Source: Desulfocapsa sp050291935
GTDB lineage: Bacteria > Desulfobacterota > Desulfobulbia > Desulfobulbales > Desulfocapsaceae
Length of the DNA: 64,000 nt
Assembly (NCBI GenBank): GCA_050291935.1
Contig: JBNKKR010000010.1
Coordinates: 29,586 to 93,585, forward strand
Direction of reading: 5' to 3'
The first letter of the stretch is position 1; each line of letters opens with the position of its first letter. The notes under the pieces are model-generated. The model saw nothing but the letters and a program-made list of their open reading frames with translations, searched no databases and was not told where the DNA came from. This document shows, in pieces, positions 8,842 through 18,037 of the stretch. Made by a program: the position numbers and the translations under genes.

Positions 8842-9501
8842 TCAGTGTTTAATCTCGGAAATAAAACTATTGGACGAAGCAATGGCAGCGTTCATTGAAC
8901 GTATAAGCTCAGTTATCTGCCCCTCAAGATGTGCAAATTCCGTTTGCAGAGAACCGACAGCCTGGGCATTGAGGTTATGTTTCAAAAAAAGGACGTTATC
9001 ATGGAAGATTCGCAACACTGGGGCCATGGACTCCTCAGCGGTCTTCATGGTTGTAATCATCGCTTCATAACGCTCTTTGGTTACCCGCATCTGCTTTTCA
9101 CTGGAGCTACGCAGCTCCTTATTTTCATACTCTTTCAATTCAGCCTTCCATTCGGCAAAGAGCGCATCCGCAACCGACTCAATCTTCTCAATGCGATCAG
9201 TCACCTCAGCAGCCGCCTTTTCACACTTGGTGTATTCACCATCAAGCTTGTCATAGGCCTTTTTCAAATCTGTTTCCTTAAGCTTTACCACCGAATCAAA
9301 ACGCTCAAGGGCTGTTTGGAATTGTTCCTGGGCATCGGCCTGAGAATCACGTCCGGCTTCCACCCGGTCAATCAGAATATCTCGTTTATGCATCCCCACT
9401 TTTTCCATTGCCTTGTAATAAGTATTGGAACAAGACACACAAAAACACATCAAACCTAAAAGCATTGCAGGCCAAACCGAGGCCTTAACTAACTGTTTCA
9501 T
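8842..9501 (-). CDS. DUF2959-like lipoprotein
   Basis: 219 residues starting at ATG 9501 (AGG upstream). A longer frame opens earlier but would overlap the next gene and bury the signal peptide. The N-terminus is a lipoprotein signal with a Cys after LMCFCVSC, and the rest is largely helical coiled-coil rich in Lys/Glu. The pattern (SNTYYKAMEKVGMHKRDIL, then charged helices) matches the DUF2959 family of unknown function. It lies two bases before der. Envelope location is predicted, with no biochemical role assigned. Confidence 0.75.
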   Translation of the reverse strand: MKQLVKASVWPAMLLGLMCFCVSCSNTYYKAMEKVGMHKRDILIDRVEAGRDSQADAQEQFQTALERFDSVVKLKETDLKKAYDKLDGEYTKCEKAAAEVTDRIEKIESVADALFAEWKAELKEYENKELRSSSEKQMRVTKERYEAMITTMKTAEESMAPVLRIFHDNVLFLKHNLNAQAVGSLQTEFAHLEGQITELIRSMNAAIASSNSFISEIKH

Positions 9502-9529
9502 ATAACGTACCTTCCTATACCACCACGTA

Positions 9530-10036
9530 CTATTCAATAGTAATTCCTTCTGCTTTCGCACGAAAAAAATATATCGTTTTAACAAGAGTATGCTCAGACG
9601 ATATATCAAATTCCTTAAGCCTTCTCTTTCCAAACCTTCGATCTAACATCCCTATTGCACGAATTATATGATTTTCGGAACAAAGAATATTTTCAATGGA
9701 CATACTTTGGTAATCATGCATGGCACCACCAAGATGACTTTGCGTAAAAAAAGAATCCTGCTTTAATGCCAATTCCGCTTCCTTTTCAACGTTATCATAG
9801 TTACTGTTTTTATTTAAATTGGAAGCACCTGCAAGTATTGCTGCTTTTTTGTTAAGGGCATGGAGCCACTTCCAAATATGAACCATACTGATCACTTCTT
9901 TACCATCGAGTGTAATCCATGCACGTCCATCATGGTCATGCATTGTGCGATAACGCGTTGAATGCAGTCCTACTCGCCCCTTGACACTATCAGCGAAAAA
10001 ACATTCTACATTTCGTTTAAGTTTAGACCACCGCAT
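9530..10036 (-). CDS. Conserved hypothetical protein (SF0329-like)
   Basis: About 168 residues if it starts at ATG 10036 (MRWSKLKRNVE), the usual beginning of what I recall as the SF0329 family. A TTG at 10069 would add 11 residues. No signal peptide, membrane segment or catalytic motif is visible; the sequence has a mixed alpha/beta character with HSTRYR and WITLDGKE blocks. AT-richer codon use than der suggests an accessory origin. Function unknown. Confidence 0.6.
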   Translation of the reverse strand: MRWSKLKRNVECFFADSVKGRVGLHSTRYRTMHDHDGRAWITLDGKEVISMVHIWKWLHALNKKAAILAGASNLNKNSNYDNVEKEAELALKQDSFFTQSHLGGAMHDYQSMSIENILCSENHIIRAIGMLDRRFGKRRLKEFDISSEHTLVKTIYFFRAKAEGITIE

Positions 10037-10132
10037 TTTGACCAAGTTAACTATATTTCTTAACGCCAAACACTAAATTCACCGGCCTGAACCTCAAAGT
10101 GCCAAAGTCCGGTGGAGCACATAACAATATAC

Positions 10133-10618
10133 TTATTCTTCTATTAATATAGGAGTGTTAGAATCAACCAAACTCCAAATTTCATCCATTTCTTTATTGG
10201 TGACAGCAATACAACCATCCGTCCAGTTAAACTTTTGAGTGATAAATGATAACCAGCCAAGTCCATTCTTTTGCCCATGTATCATTATTTGACCACCAGG
10301 ATTTACATTTTCCCTTTTGGCATTTTCTTTATCATTTTTATTTGGATAAGAAATATGGATAGCTTTATAAAAAGAACTATCACTTTTTTTGTAATCTAAA
10401 ATGTATTTTCCTTCGGGTGTTCTTTCATCTCCTTGTTGTTCTTTATGTCCGACAGGATTTGCTCCAAAACTGACTTTATATTCTTTAACTTTTGCATTGC
10501 CCGAAAGAAGGTACATTTTCTTCTCTGATTTCGTTACTAATACTGAGTCAATTTTTGTTTTTCCATAAACAAGAGTACAAAAAAGAAAAAAGAATATTGC
10601 AGTGAAAACGTATTTCAT
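10133..10618 (-). CDS. L,D-transpeptidase (YkuD family), secreted
   Basis: 161 residues with a signal peptide (about 1-19). The YkuD catalytic signature is complete: H114 in MIHGQKNG and the nucleophile C136 in TDGCIAVTN. Such enzymes make 3-3 crosslinks in peptidoglycan or attach lipoproteins to it. The small single-domain form, without LysM or a long linker, resembles accessory ErfK/YafK-type proteins. The gene is markedly AT-rich compared with the surrounding core genes, which suggests transfer together with the preceding hypothetical gene. Confidence 0.85.
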   Translation of the reverse strand: MKYVFTAIFFFLFCTLVYGKTKIDSVLVTKSEKKMYLLSGNAKVKEYKVSFGANPVGHKEQQGDERTPEGKYILDYKKSDSSFYKAIHISYPNKNDKENAKRENVNPGGQIMIHGQKNGLGWLSFITQKFNWTDGCIAVTNKEMDEIWSLVDSNTPILIEE

Positions 10619-10660
10619 TTTATTTATTCACATTACATATGCAATACAAAAAACATAGAC

Positions 10661-11674
10661 CTATTCCCACACACCGTGAATAACAGCACCACACGCAGGA
10701 CAGTGACCATCATCCAACCTGTTTGCATCAATGGAAAAACCACGCCTTAAGATAACCGCAACGCCACACGATGGGCAAGTGGTATTTTCTCCGCCGCTTC
10801 CTGGTCTATTGCCCATATATACATACCTAAGCCCCGCAGCAAGGCCAATCTGCCTGGCCCTTTCAAGACATGCTGCCGTAGTCGGCAAACGATCTGTCAT
10901 TTTATGGGTGGGATAAAATCCGGATACATGCCATGGAATGTTCACACTTACGCCGGCAAGAAAGTCTGCTATTTTCTGGAGTTGCTCATCGTCATCGTTG
11001 TGCCCTGGAATAACAAGGGTTGTCACCTCCACATGCACTTTTGCTTTATACATCACTTGTATGGACTCAAGAACAGGTTGTAATCGCCCGCCACAAATCT
11101 GTCTATAAAACGAATCACTAAAGCCCTTAAGATCTACGTTAATACCATCAAGATAAGGAATAAGAAGTGCCATTGCCTCTCTGCTCATAAATCCATTGGA
11201 GACAAAAATATTCTTTAGCCCCTTTTTGTGGGCAAGTTGCATACAATCGAGTGCAAATTCTACAAAAACAGTGGGTTCCACATAGGTATAACTAATGGAT
11301 TTTGCCCCCTCTGCCAAGGCGGCGGTAACGACATCCTCTGCACTATGCGACGTACCGACAATGGTACCACGAGCACACTTCTCCACCTGGGAAATAGAAT
11401 GGTTTTGGCAATGCAGACAGGAAAAGTTGCACCCCACCGTTGCAATGGAATAGGAGACGCTCCCGGGAAGTAAGTGAAAAAGGGGTTTCTTTTCTATGGG
11501 GTCACAATTCTTTGCAACAAGATACCCATACACAAGACTATAAAGGGTCCCTCCCTGGTTTTGCCTTACTCCACACCTGCCAAAATCTCCTTCCGCTATG
11601 GTGCAATAGTGGCTGCAGAGCAAACAATGAACGTTTTTATTCTTACCTTTATTATACAGTACTGCTTCGCGCAT
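10661..11674 (-). CDS. amrS: AmmeMemoRadiSam-system radical SAM enzyme
   Basis: 337 residues from ATG 11674 (MREAVLYNKG). A TTG at 11692 would add six residues. The order of motifs is typical of AmrS: CxxC...C near the N-terminus (CLLCSHYC), CGVR, the radical SAM cluster motif CNFSCLHC, then EPTVF and the GHNDD block. A zinc-ribbon tail follows (CPSCG, CPACG). It is related to pyruvate formate-lyase activases. AmrS often accompanies Memo and AMMECR1 genes; neither is nearby here. Substrate unknown. Confidence 0.85.
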   Translation of the reverse strand: MREAVLYNKGKNKNVHCLLCSHYCTIAEGDFGRCGVRQNQGGTLYSLVYGYLVAKNCDPIEKKPLFHLLPGSVSYSIATVGCNFSCLHCQNHSISQVEKCARGTIVGTSHSAEDVVTAALAEGAKSISYTYVEPTVFVEFALDCMQLAHKKGLKNIFVSNGFMSREAMALLIPYLDGINVDLKGFSDSFYRQICGGRLQPVLESIQVMYKAKVHVEVTTLVIPGHNDDDEQLQKIADFLAGVSVNIPWHVSGFYPTHKMTDRLPTTAACLERARQIGLAAGLRYVYMGNRPGSGGENTTCPSCGVAVILRRGFSIDANRLDDGHCPACGAVIHGVWE

Positions 11675-11692
11675 TTTTCTATTGTGTACCAA

Positions 11693-12138
11693 CCTTTGGA
11701 TATTGCTTGCAGCAAACAGGTGATCTGATAGTCGTATTTACAGGAAGAGCCTATTGCCAGGATCTACTTCTGGCCTGACACTAACTAAAAAAAACGGATA
11801 AAAAAAGCAACAACGGAACGACAACAAGAGATCACTCTGGACTCTCGCTTATCGCTTGCGGTGAGAAGATACCTGCTACAAACTGGCTGATTAAGGTCTG
11901 GGAGAGGTAACTTAGATGAAGGGATACGGTAAAAGAGTGTTTCCAGGTGCCATTTTTTCATGTGAATCCTCCAACACATACAGGAAAGAAACAAAAAGCA
12001 CACTTCCTCCATGACAGGCCCACAGTAACACAAAAATAGAAACTACGCAAGCACCAAGCACCACATATTGCATTTTCGCACTTTACACATACCCTATGCT
12101 GTGCACCAAGTTATTCTATAGTATTTATTTTGTAGGAC
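11693..12138. other. Intergenic stretch without a convincing gene
   Basis: About 445 bp between amrS and bpt. A short minus-strand frame (11785-12033) exists but shows no family, no ribosome site and a biased composition. I see no tRNA, terminator or repeat here. Promoters for amrS must lie at its left part. Confidence 0.4.
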
Positions 12139-12891
12139 TTATTTCCCTTTTCGCTCTTTTTTTTGCCACATATTATTGATAAAGAGATAATGGGGCGAGA
12201 AACGATCTTTATAGCTCATGGCAGATATTTCTTTTAGGTAATAGCCAAGATAGAGATAGCCAATGCCCATATCCTGGCAAATATTTATCAGGCTTAAAAT
12301 GTTAAGCACTCCTGGACTGCGTTTTTCCTCTTGCGGATCAAAGAAAAAGTAGACGGCGTTCATCCAATTTTCGCCAACATCCACGATACAATTCCCAATC
12401 AGTCGTTCCCCCACCCGGTAACGAACTTCCATCCCTGAGATAATCCGGTTAAGAAAAAAACCTTCATAGTAGGATCTGCCGCTATTCTTTTCCTTGGGGA
12501 AACGGGCTTTGAGAAACGATTCACAAAGGGCAACATTCTCCTCACTGGCCTCAATGGGAGCAAACTCTATACTCACATCTTCGTTCTTTTTCCACACTCG
12601 ACGCTGATTTCTATTTGCCTGCATCTCCTGCACATGCAGACGGATAGGTATGCAGGAGATACAATCGGGACAGTGCATGGTGTAGAGGCAATTGCCATTC
12701 CGCCGATAGCCGGATGCTAAAAAAAGTTCCATAAGCCGTTCAGAAAGAGGGGAAAACAGCGCCTGGTAGAAGACGGCCTTATGGGGGAGCGCGTAAGGAC
12801 AAGCCACCCCTATTTCAGTAAAAAACCGTGAAACTCTGGGTTTTAGCTGTTCAAATTCCCGTGCACATTGCACATCATACAAAGAAGTCAA
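12139..12891 (-). CDS. bpt: Aspartate/glutamate leucyltransferase (N-end rule)
   Basis: 250 residues of the ATE/Bpt family that transfers Leu from leucyl-tRNA to N-terminal Asp or Glu, marking proteins for ClpS/ClpAP. Visible family blocks: CPYALPHKAVFYQALFS, SGYRRNGNCLYTMHC, the CxxC pair around CPDCISC, the NRNQRRVWKKN block, and a C-terminal GNAT-like fold with YLYLGYYL and the motif MSYKDRF. The length is close to the family norm. It is followed by gdhA in the upstream direction, with no overlap. Confidence 0.9.
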   Translation of the reverse strand: MTSLYDVQCAREFEQLKPRVSRFFTEIGVACPYALPHKAVFYQALFSPLSERLMELFLASGYRRNGNCLYTMHCPDCISCIPIRLHVQEMQANRNQRRVWKKNEDVSIEFAPIEASEENVALCESFLKARFPKEKNSGRSYYEGFFLNRIISGMEVRYRVGERLIGNCIVDVGENWMNAVYFFFDPQEEKRSPGVLNILSLINICQDMGIGYLYLGYYLKEISAMSYKDRFSPHYLFINNMWQKKERKGK

Positions 12892-12940
12892 ACCAATACA
12901 CCATCAGTCAATACTCACAATAATAGTGACTCCCTTTTAT

Positions 12941-14290
12941 TTACACCAAGCCCTGATCCAACATCGCATTCACCACCTTTACAAAACCTGCGATATTGGC
13001 CCCTGCCACATAGTTTCCTGCAACTCCATACTGTTCACCGGCATCAACACACGTGTTGTGAATGGATTTCATAATCTGCTTCAAACGCTTATCCACTTCA
13101 TCCCTAGGCCAAGACAGACGCATGGAATTCTGGGCCATTTCAAGACCGGAAACGGCAACGCCACCGGCATTGGCGGCTTTTCCCGGTGCATACAGCAGCT
13201 TATGATCCACAAAGAGGTCCACAGCTTCGGGAACCGAAGGCATATTGGCCCCTTCTGAAATAACAAAAACCCCATTTTCCACAAGATGCTTTCCATCCTG
13301 TCCATTAATCTCATTCTGGGTCGCACAGGGAAATGCACAATCCGCCTTATGATTCCACAGAGGATTGTATCCAAGGTTTGGATCAACAGGTACATAGGTA
13401 GAGTCTGGATAGCTTTCCACATACTCAGCAATGCGACCACGACGAATATTTTTTAATTGCTGGACAAAGGCCAATTTTTCACGGTCAATTCCCGATTCAT
13501 CATAAATATATCCACTGGAATCAGAAAGGGTTATTACTTTTCCACCAAGATCGAGAAGCTTCTCTGTGGTGTACTGGGCCACATTTCCCGATCCAGAGAC
13601 CAGGCAAGTTTTCCCCTCAAAGCTCTGATTTCTAGTGGCAAGCATTTCCGCTGCAAAATAAACCGTTCCATAGCCAGTTGCTTCAGGACGAATCAAACTT
13701 CCTCCCCAATTAAGGCTTTTCCCGGTAAGCACCCCGGTAAATTCATTGCGCAACTTCTTATACATCCCAAACAAAAAACCTATTTCCCTTGCGCCAACGC
13801 CAATATCCCCAGCCGGAACATCAGTATTGGGCCCAATATGCCTTGCCAATTCTGCCATAAAGGATTGACAAAAACGCATGACTTCCGCATCCGATTTTCC
13901 CTTGGGATCAAAATCAGAACCGCCTTTACCGCCTCCCATGGCAAGGGTGGTCAGGCTATTTTTAAACACCTGCTCAAAGGCAAGAAACTTAATAATTCCA
14001 ATATTTACCGATGGGTGAAATCGCAAACCGCCCTTATATGGGCCGATTGCCGAGTTCATCTCCACTCGAAAACCACGATTCACATGGACCTGGCCATCAT
14101 CATCCATCCAGGGCACTCGAAACATGATCACCCTTTCCGGCTCAGTCACCCGTTCCAATACTGCCTGCTGACGATATTCGGGATTACGCTCAAGTACCGG
14201 CCCAACGCTTTCCACTACCTCCTTCACGGCCTGATGAAATTCACGCTGTTCCGGATCTTTTTTCTCTATCAAACTGATAATCTCATCCAT
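12941..14290 (-). CDS. gdhA: NADP-type glutamate dehydrogenase
   Basis: 449 residues, full length for the hexameric bacterial GdhA. The substrate block GPYKGGLRFHPSVN and the catalytic lysine motif MGGGKGGSDFDPKGKS are intact, as is the dinucleotide fold GSGNVAQY. It interconverts 2-oxoglutarate plus ammonium and glutamate, a main route of nitrogen assimilation at high ammonium. The gene stands alone, with a GAGG-type ribosome site before ATG 14290. Confidence 0.97.
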   Translation of the reverse strand: MDEIISLIEKKDPEQREFHQAVKEVVESVGPVLERNPEYRQQAVLERVTEPERVIMFRVPWMDDDGQVHVNRGFRVEMNSAIGPYKGGLRFHPSVNIGIIKFLAFEQVFKNSLTTLAMGGGKGGSDFDPKGKSDAEVMRFCQSFMAELARHIGPNTDVPAGDIGVGAREIGFLFGMYKKLRNEFTGVLTGKSLNWGGSLIRPEATGYGTVYFAAEMLATRNQSFEGKTCLVSGSGNVAQYTTEKLLDLGGKVITLSDSSGYIYDESGIDREKLAFVQQLKNIRRGRIAEYVESYPDSTYVPVDPNLGYNPLWNHKADCAFPCATQNEINGQDGKHLVENGVFVISEGANMPSVPEAVDLFVDHKLLYAPGKAANAGGVAVSGLEMAQNSMRLSWPRDEVDKRLKQIMKSIHNTCVDAGEQYGVAGNYVAGANIAGFVKVVNAMLDQGLV

Positions 14291-14325
14291 TATAACCTCC
14301 GTTTACCTTCTATTAGATTCAATCA

Positions 14326-17313
14326 TTATTCCTTACATTTTTCTTCTTCCGGCAAATAGAGCACTGCCATCTCTTTTTTTCCATCACATTTCATTACAAA
14401 TGGCCTTTTGAGGCGTATATGACGAACATACTCTCCATCCGCAAAATCTTCCTGCTCCATAAACCAGCTCCAATTGATACAGTCCTTCTCTTTGGATCCA
14501 CTGCATTTACTTCCTTCCCGCACCGTTACGTAAGGGATACCAAGGGAGGTAATATTTTGAAAAAAATGGGACCCTTGCGATGGTTCTGCATTGAGCAAGT
14601 CATTCTGCAACTCAATAATAGCACCCACACCTGAAATATCTCGCCACTGCACCGGAACGCCAAGCCATGGATCAGCAGAGCCCCAACGTCCCGGACCAAC
14701 AAGGAGATAAGAACGATTCGCAGCCTGCAGCCTGCCATTTACCCCATTTATTTCACTGGCGATATCGACGCTTTTTGCCGGATCAAAACTTTCCGGACGC
14801 ACCAGAACAATATCTTGCATGGTTGCAAAACGGCCATGCCCCAAACAGGAACTTGAAAAACAAAAGCTCCGTTTCATATCACAATCGCCTATGCGTACAT
14901 CACTTCGCTCGCCACCCGTAACCATGGGACGCATCTGCAAAAAGTAAAATTTTGATTCTTCGATATTTTTATGCAAGACAACCGCAAATTCAATTTCAAT
15001 TTCACAGCCCAATCCACGTTTTGCAAACAGCAACAAGTCTTGGAGAATGGGAGCAAGGGGATACAAACCATGTTTGAGCACCCTGGCAAAACTCATCACC
15101 TTAGGACCAGGCATATCCGTATCGCGAATACGATCTTCCTCCGGGATGTACGTTGAGGCCAGCATACGAACGGGTTCTTCATCTTCTGCCTCCTGGACCG
15201 TTCGGTGCAGCAGGTTTGAATTGGTCTCATCAAAATGCTTGGTAAAGTTCATATCCAAGGCATAAAACTTGCGCTGACTGTTACGAAGTATGTCACTAAC
15301 TGTTGAAAATTGAATAAGATGTTTTGGATGGGCAGGTGAAAAACGCAGGGAACGTTCCCCTTCGACAACCGTTTTTCCAATGCCAAGGGCAATATGACAG
15401 ATCCCCTCTTCCGCCTTCATCTTTAAAATCGGATAGTAATTGTGCGACTGGGCGACTCCGGAGATGTGCGGATAAAAACTTTTCCCATGTTCCTTTCCCA
15501 CAACCTGCTGGACAATCACGGCCATGGAGTCTTCCCGTCCCTGTTCCTGATTTCTGGAGTAGGCCCTTGGACTCTCAAACCAGGTGGAAGCATATACCAG
15601 TTTTATGGCGTTTTCCAGCTCCATACAGCGCACAGCAAATGAAGGATGATTATTGGCTAAAAAATAGGTGGAATAGAGCCCAGCGTAGGGCCTGAAATGT
15701 GCATCTTCCAAAAGACTTGAGGATCGTACCGAAAGGGGATAATTCACCTTAGAAAGAAAATCATGCAAATCTTCCAATAACCAGTCAGGAAGAGCAGCTG
15801 CCAAAAATTGTTCCGCTATCTCTTGGTCTTTTGCCCCTTTCTCAAGCCGTAGTTTATTGGACGCAATAAAGTCATCAAAGCCATCTGCCGTAATCACACA
15901 GGTGTTTGGCATGACCACATTATTGTCTCGTAAAGCGGGATAGCTGCCACGTGACTTTTGCAATTCCATCCATATAAAAGCAAGGCTTCTGGCCTTTCCC
16001 CCCATGGAACCATTGCCAATTTTGACAAACTCTATGATATCCGGGTCAAAGCGTTCCCGCGAATATTTAACCACTATACCCCGTTGACGGAGCTTTCGTA
16101 ATGAATGCACAGTGGATACCAGAAAATCACGTAATGCTGCACTCTCTTGAATGCTATGCACATGATCCTTATGGAGTTTTGTGGCCAAAGCAACTTCAGC
16201 ACGGGCCATTACCCAGTTAGAAAAATGGTTCCGTTCAGCATGATAACTAATTGACTCTGCAGGGATTTCTTTTAGTTTTTGCTCAAACTCAAACAGATTG
16301 GATGCCTGGTCGATGGGTTCTCCTACGGGGGTGCGAAAGACAAAATCGCCAAAACCAAGGTAGGTTAAGAAAAAATCATGGAGCTGCTCTTTCACCGATG
16401 GGGAATCTTTGTCGATAAAAACGGCGGGGATAGTCTCAGCAGGCCTTCTGTTTTCGGGCTCTGAGGAAAGTGCCAACATGGGAAGATCAGGTACCTCGGC
16501 CCGAATCTTTTGCAACAATCTAAGTCCGGCCTGTGGGTCAATTTGTCCCCGACGGGGAAATCGAACATCTGAGATTATGGCAAACACGTACGGTTTGTAA
16601 GCCTCATAGAGGGCCATGGCTTCTTCATAGTTGGTCGCCGAGAGGATTTTCGGTCTGGCCCGCATACGAAGAAGACGGTGGGATTCATTCAAACTTTCAT
16701 CAAGCACCGCCTGCGTCTGGTGAACCACCTCATGGTAGATAAGGGGAAGAAAAAAAGAACGGTACACCGGAGAATCTTCAACAAGAATAATAACCCGTAC
16801 CATGGCCCGTTGGGTGTCACTCTCCACATTCACATGATCTTCAAAATTTTTAATAACGGCCAGGAGAAGATCCGATTCACAGCACCAAAGATAGATATTA
16901 TCCAGTGAATGGCACCTGACGTTTCCGGGAACCGGATAAATTCCCCGCAGGGAATGGGCCATCAGGACGATGTGCTGCTGCGGATGGATTTTTTTCACTT
17001 CCGTAGCAAAGGAAAAGGCATCCATACCTCCCACATTGGGCATGGTGATCACAAGCTGAAAAGTCTGGCGCTTTAAGCGTTCAATGGCCTCCTTACCGGA
17101 GGAAACAAGGCTAATACGGGGAGCACCACTAAGATTAAGCCCCAAGTAATCATTGGTTAACCGAGTGGCAAGGGACCCATCCTCTTCCAAAATAAACGCA
17201 TCATAGGGCGAGGAAACCAATAAAATTTCCTGGACCTTAAAAGGCATCAATTCATAAAAGATTTTGAAATGAGGATCAAAATCGTGGGTCACCTGAGCTG
17301 TTTTATCACGCAT
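14326..17313 (-). CDS. REC-REC-PEP/pyruvate-binding (PPDK_N) multidomain protein
   Basis: 995 residues. The N-terminus holds two receiver-like domains: the first, about residues 28-150, lacks a clear phospho-Asp pocket, and the second, about 170-310, has VEDSP and ISDVRFPRRG. Next comes a PEP synthase/PPDK-type ATP-grasp nucleotide-binding domain, with blocks GNGSMGGKARSLAF, SVRSSSLLEDA and AGLYSTYF. No phosphohistidine swivel motif (TCHAA type) and no PEP-utilising barrel follow. Instead there is a C-terminal domain with VGPGRWGSADPWLGV. It is therefore unlikely to be a normal PEP synthase; a signalling or phosphotransfer role is plausible. It stands alone between gdhA and mobA. Confidence 0.8.
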   Translation of the reverse strand: MRDKTAQVTHDFDPHFKIFYELMPFKVQEILLVSSPYDAFILEEDGSLATRLTNDYLGLNLSGAPRISLVSSGKEAIERLKRQTFQLVITMPNVGGMDAFSFATEVKKIHPQQHIVLMAHSLRGIYPVPGNVRCHSLDNIYLWCCESDLLLAVIKNFEDHVNVESDTQRAMVRVIILVEDSPVYRSFFLPLIYHEVVHQTQAVLDESLNESHRLLRMRARPKILSATNYEEAMALYEAYKPYVFAIISDVRFPRRGQIDPQAGLRLLQKIRAEVPDLPMLALSSEPENRRPAETIPAVFIDKDSPSVKEQLHDFFLTYLGFGDFVFRTPVGEPIDQASNLFEFEQKLKEIPAESISYHAERNHFSNWVMARAEVALATKLHKDHVHSIQESAALRDFLVSTVHSLRKLRQRGIVVKYSRERFDPDIIEFVKIGNGSMGGKARSLAFIWMELQKSRGSYPALRDNNVVMPNTCVITADGFDDFIASNKLRLEKGAKDQEIAEQFLAAALPDWLLEDLHDFLSKVNYPLSVRSSSLLEDAHFRPYAGLYSTYFLANNHPSFAVRCMELENAIKLVYASTWFESPRAYSRNQEQGREDSMAVIVQQVVGKEHGKSFYPHISGVAQSHNYYPILKMKAEEGICHIALGIGKTVVEGERSLRFSPAHPKHLIQFSTVSDILRNSQRKFYALDMNFTKHFDETNSNLLHRTVQEAEDEEPVRMLASTYIPEEDRIRDTDMPGPKVMSFARVLKHGLYPLAPILQDLLLFAKRGLGCEIEIEFAVVLHKNIEESKFYFLQMRPMVTGGERSDVRIGDCDMKRSFCFSSSCLGHGRFATMQDIVLVRPESFDPAKSVDIASEINGVNGRLQAANRSYLLVGPGRWGSADPWLGVPVQWRDISGVGAIIELQNDLLNAEPSQGSHFFQNITSLGIPYVTVREGSKCSGSKEKDCINWSWFMEQEDFADGEYVRHIRLKRPFVMKCDGKKEMAVLYLPEEEKCKE

Positions 17314-17428
17314 AATTCCCCGCTAGTTCAATGACTACTTCATAAAACAAGCAATTCTACCACACCATACTAGCACAAAATTATACAGAAATTAAAAGGA
17401 ATTACATCAAAAAATATGGTTTTTTTAT

Positions 17429-18034
17429 TTAGTCAAGTAAAAGGCCAGCACTCTGTAACTGCTCTGGAGTGTTGATATTTTGCCAGCTTTTGGCAAGTTC
17501 TGCGGGAACCACCGGAGTGGTGATTGTTGCATACTTGGCAATTTGTGATATGCGAAACATTTTGGCCTGTGCCATTTCCTCAAAATAGTCCTTGGCCTTT
17601 GGTTCATAAAGGGCAAGCAAGGGCTCATAAAAGCCATCGCTTGTCAAACGCGGCACCGTGCCATGGGAACTTGGAGACCTTGAGCTTAGCAGCCACTGCA
17701 GGGCCGCTTTTTCTATATGGGGCATATCACAGGCAAGCAACAACCAGCAACATTTTGGCTGCCATCGCATGGCTGCCAAAATCCCTGTTAACGGCCCCTT
17801 CACCCCTTCTATGTCAGTGAGACGTTGTAGATGTGATACACTCTCGGGTATTTCACCCTTCCCGGATAACACAACTTCATCGACGTAAGGTGTAAGCAAG
17901 GAGCTTGTGTGTTCAACCCACGTCTTCCCTGTCGCATCTGTTATCAAATGTTTTGGCTGCCCCATTCTGGAACTGCGCCCACCGATCAATAAACAGGCTC
18001 GAACCTGCGGTGTTGTTTCTTGTTCCATTACCAT
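17429..18034 (-). CDS. mobA: MobA-like molybdenum cofactor guanylyltransferase
   Basis: 201 residues with the nucleotidyltransferase signature LIGGRSSRMGQPKHL at the N-terminus and the metal-binding ACDMPH motif near the middle. It attaches GMP to molybdopterin to form the dinucleotide cofactor used by DMSO-reductase-type enzymes such as formate dehydrogenases. It follows mqnD after three bases, so it is probably the last gene of the mqnB-mqnD-mobA unit. A moaE-like gene lies far away at 47.8 kb. Confidence 0.88.
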   Translation of the reverse strand: MVMEQETTPQVRACLLIGGRSSRMGQPKHLITDATGKTWVEHTSSLLTPYVDEVVLSGKGEIPESVSHLQRLTDIEGVKGPLTGILAAMRWQPKCCWLLLACDMPHIEKAALQWLLSSRSPSSHGTVPRLTSDGFYEPLLALYEPKAKDYFEEMAQAKMFRISQIAKYATITTPVVPAELAKSWQNINTPEQLQSAGLLLD

Positions 18035-18037
18035 CTA

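Noticed and set aside
9501..9633. N-terminal extension of the lipoprotein gene to 9633
   Set aside because: It would overlap the upstream gene and place 44 residues before a good lipoprotein signal peptide.
11785..12033. 82-codon minus-strand frame between amrS and bpt
   Set aside because: No ribosome site, no family resemblance and low-complexity composition.
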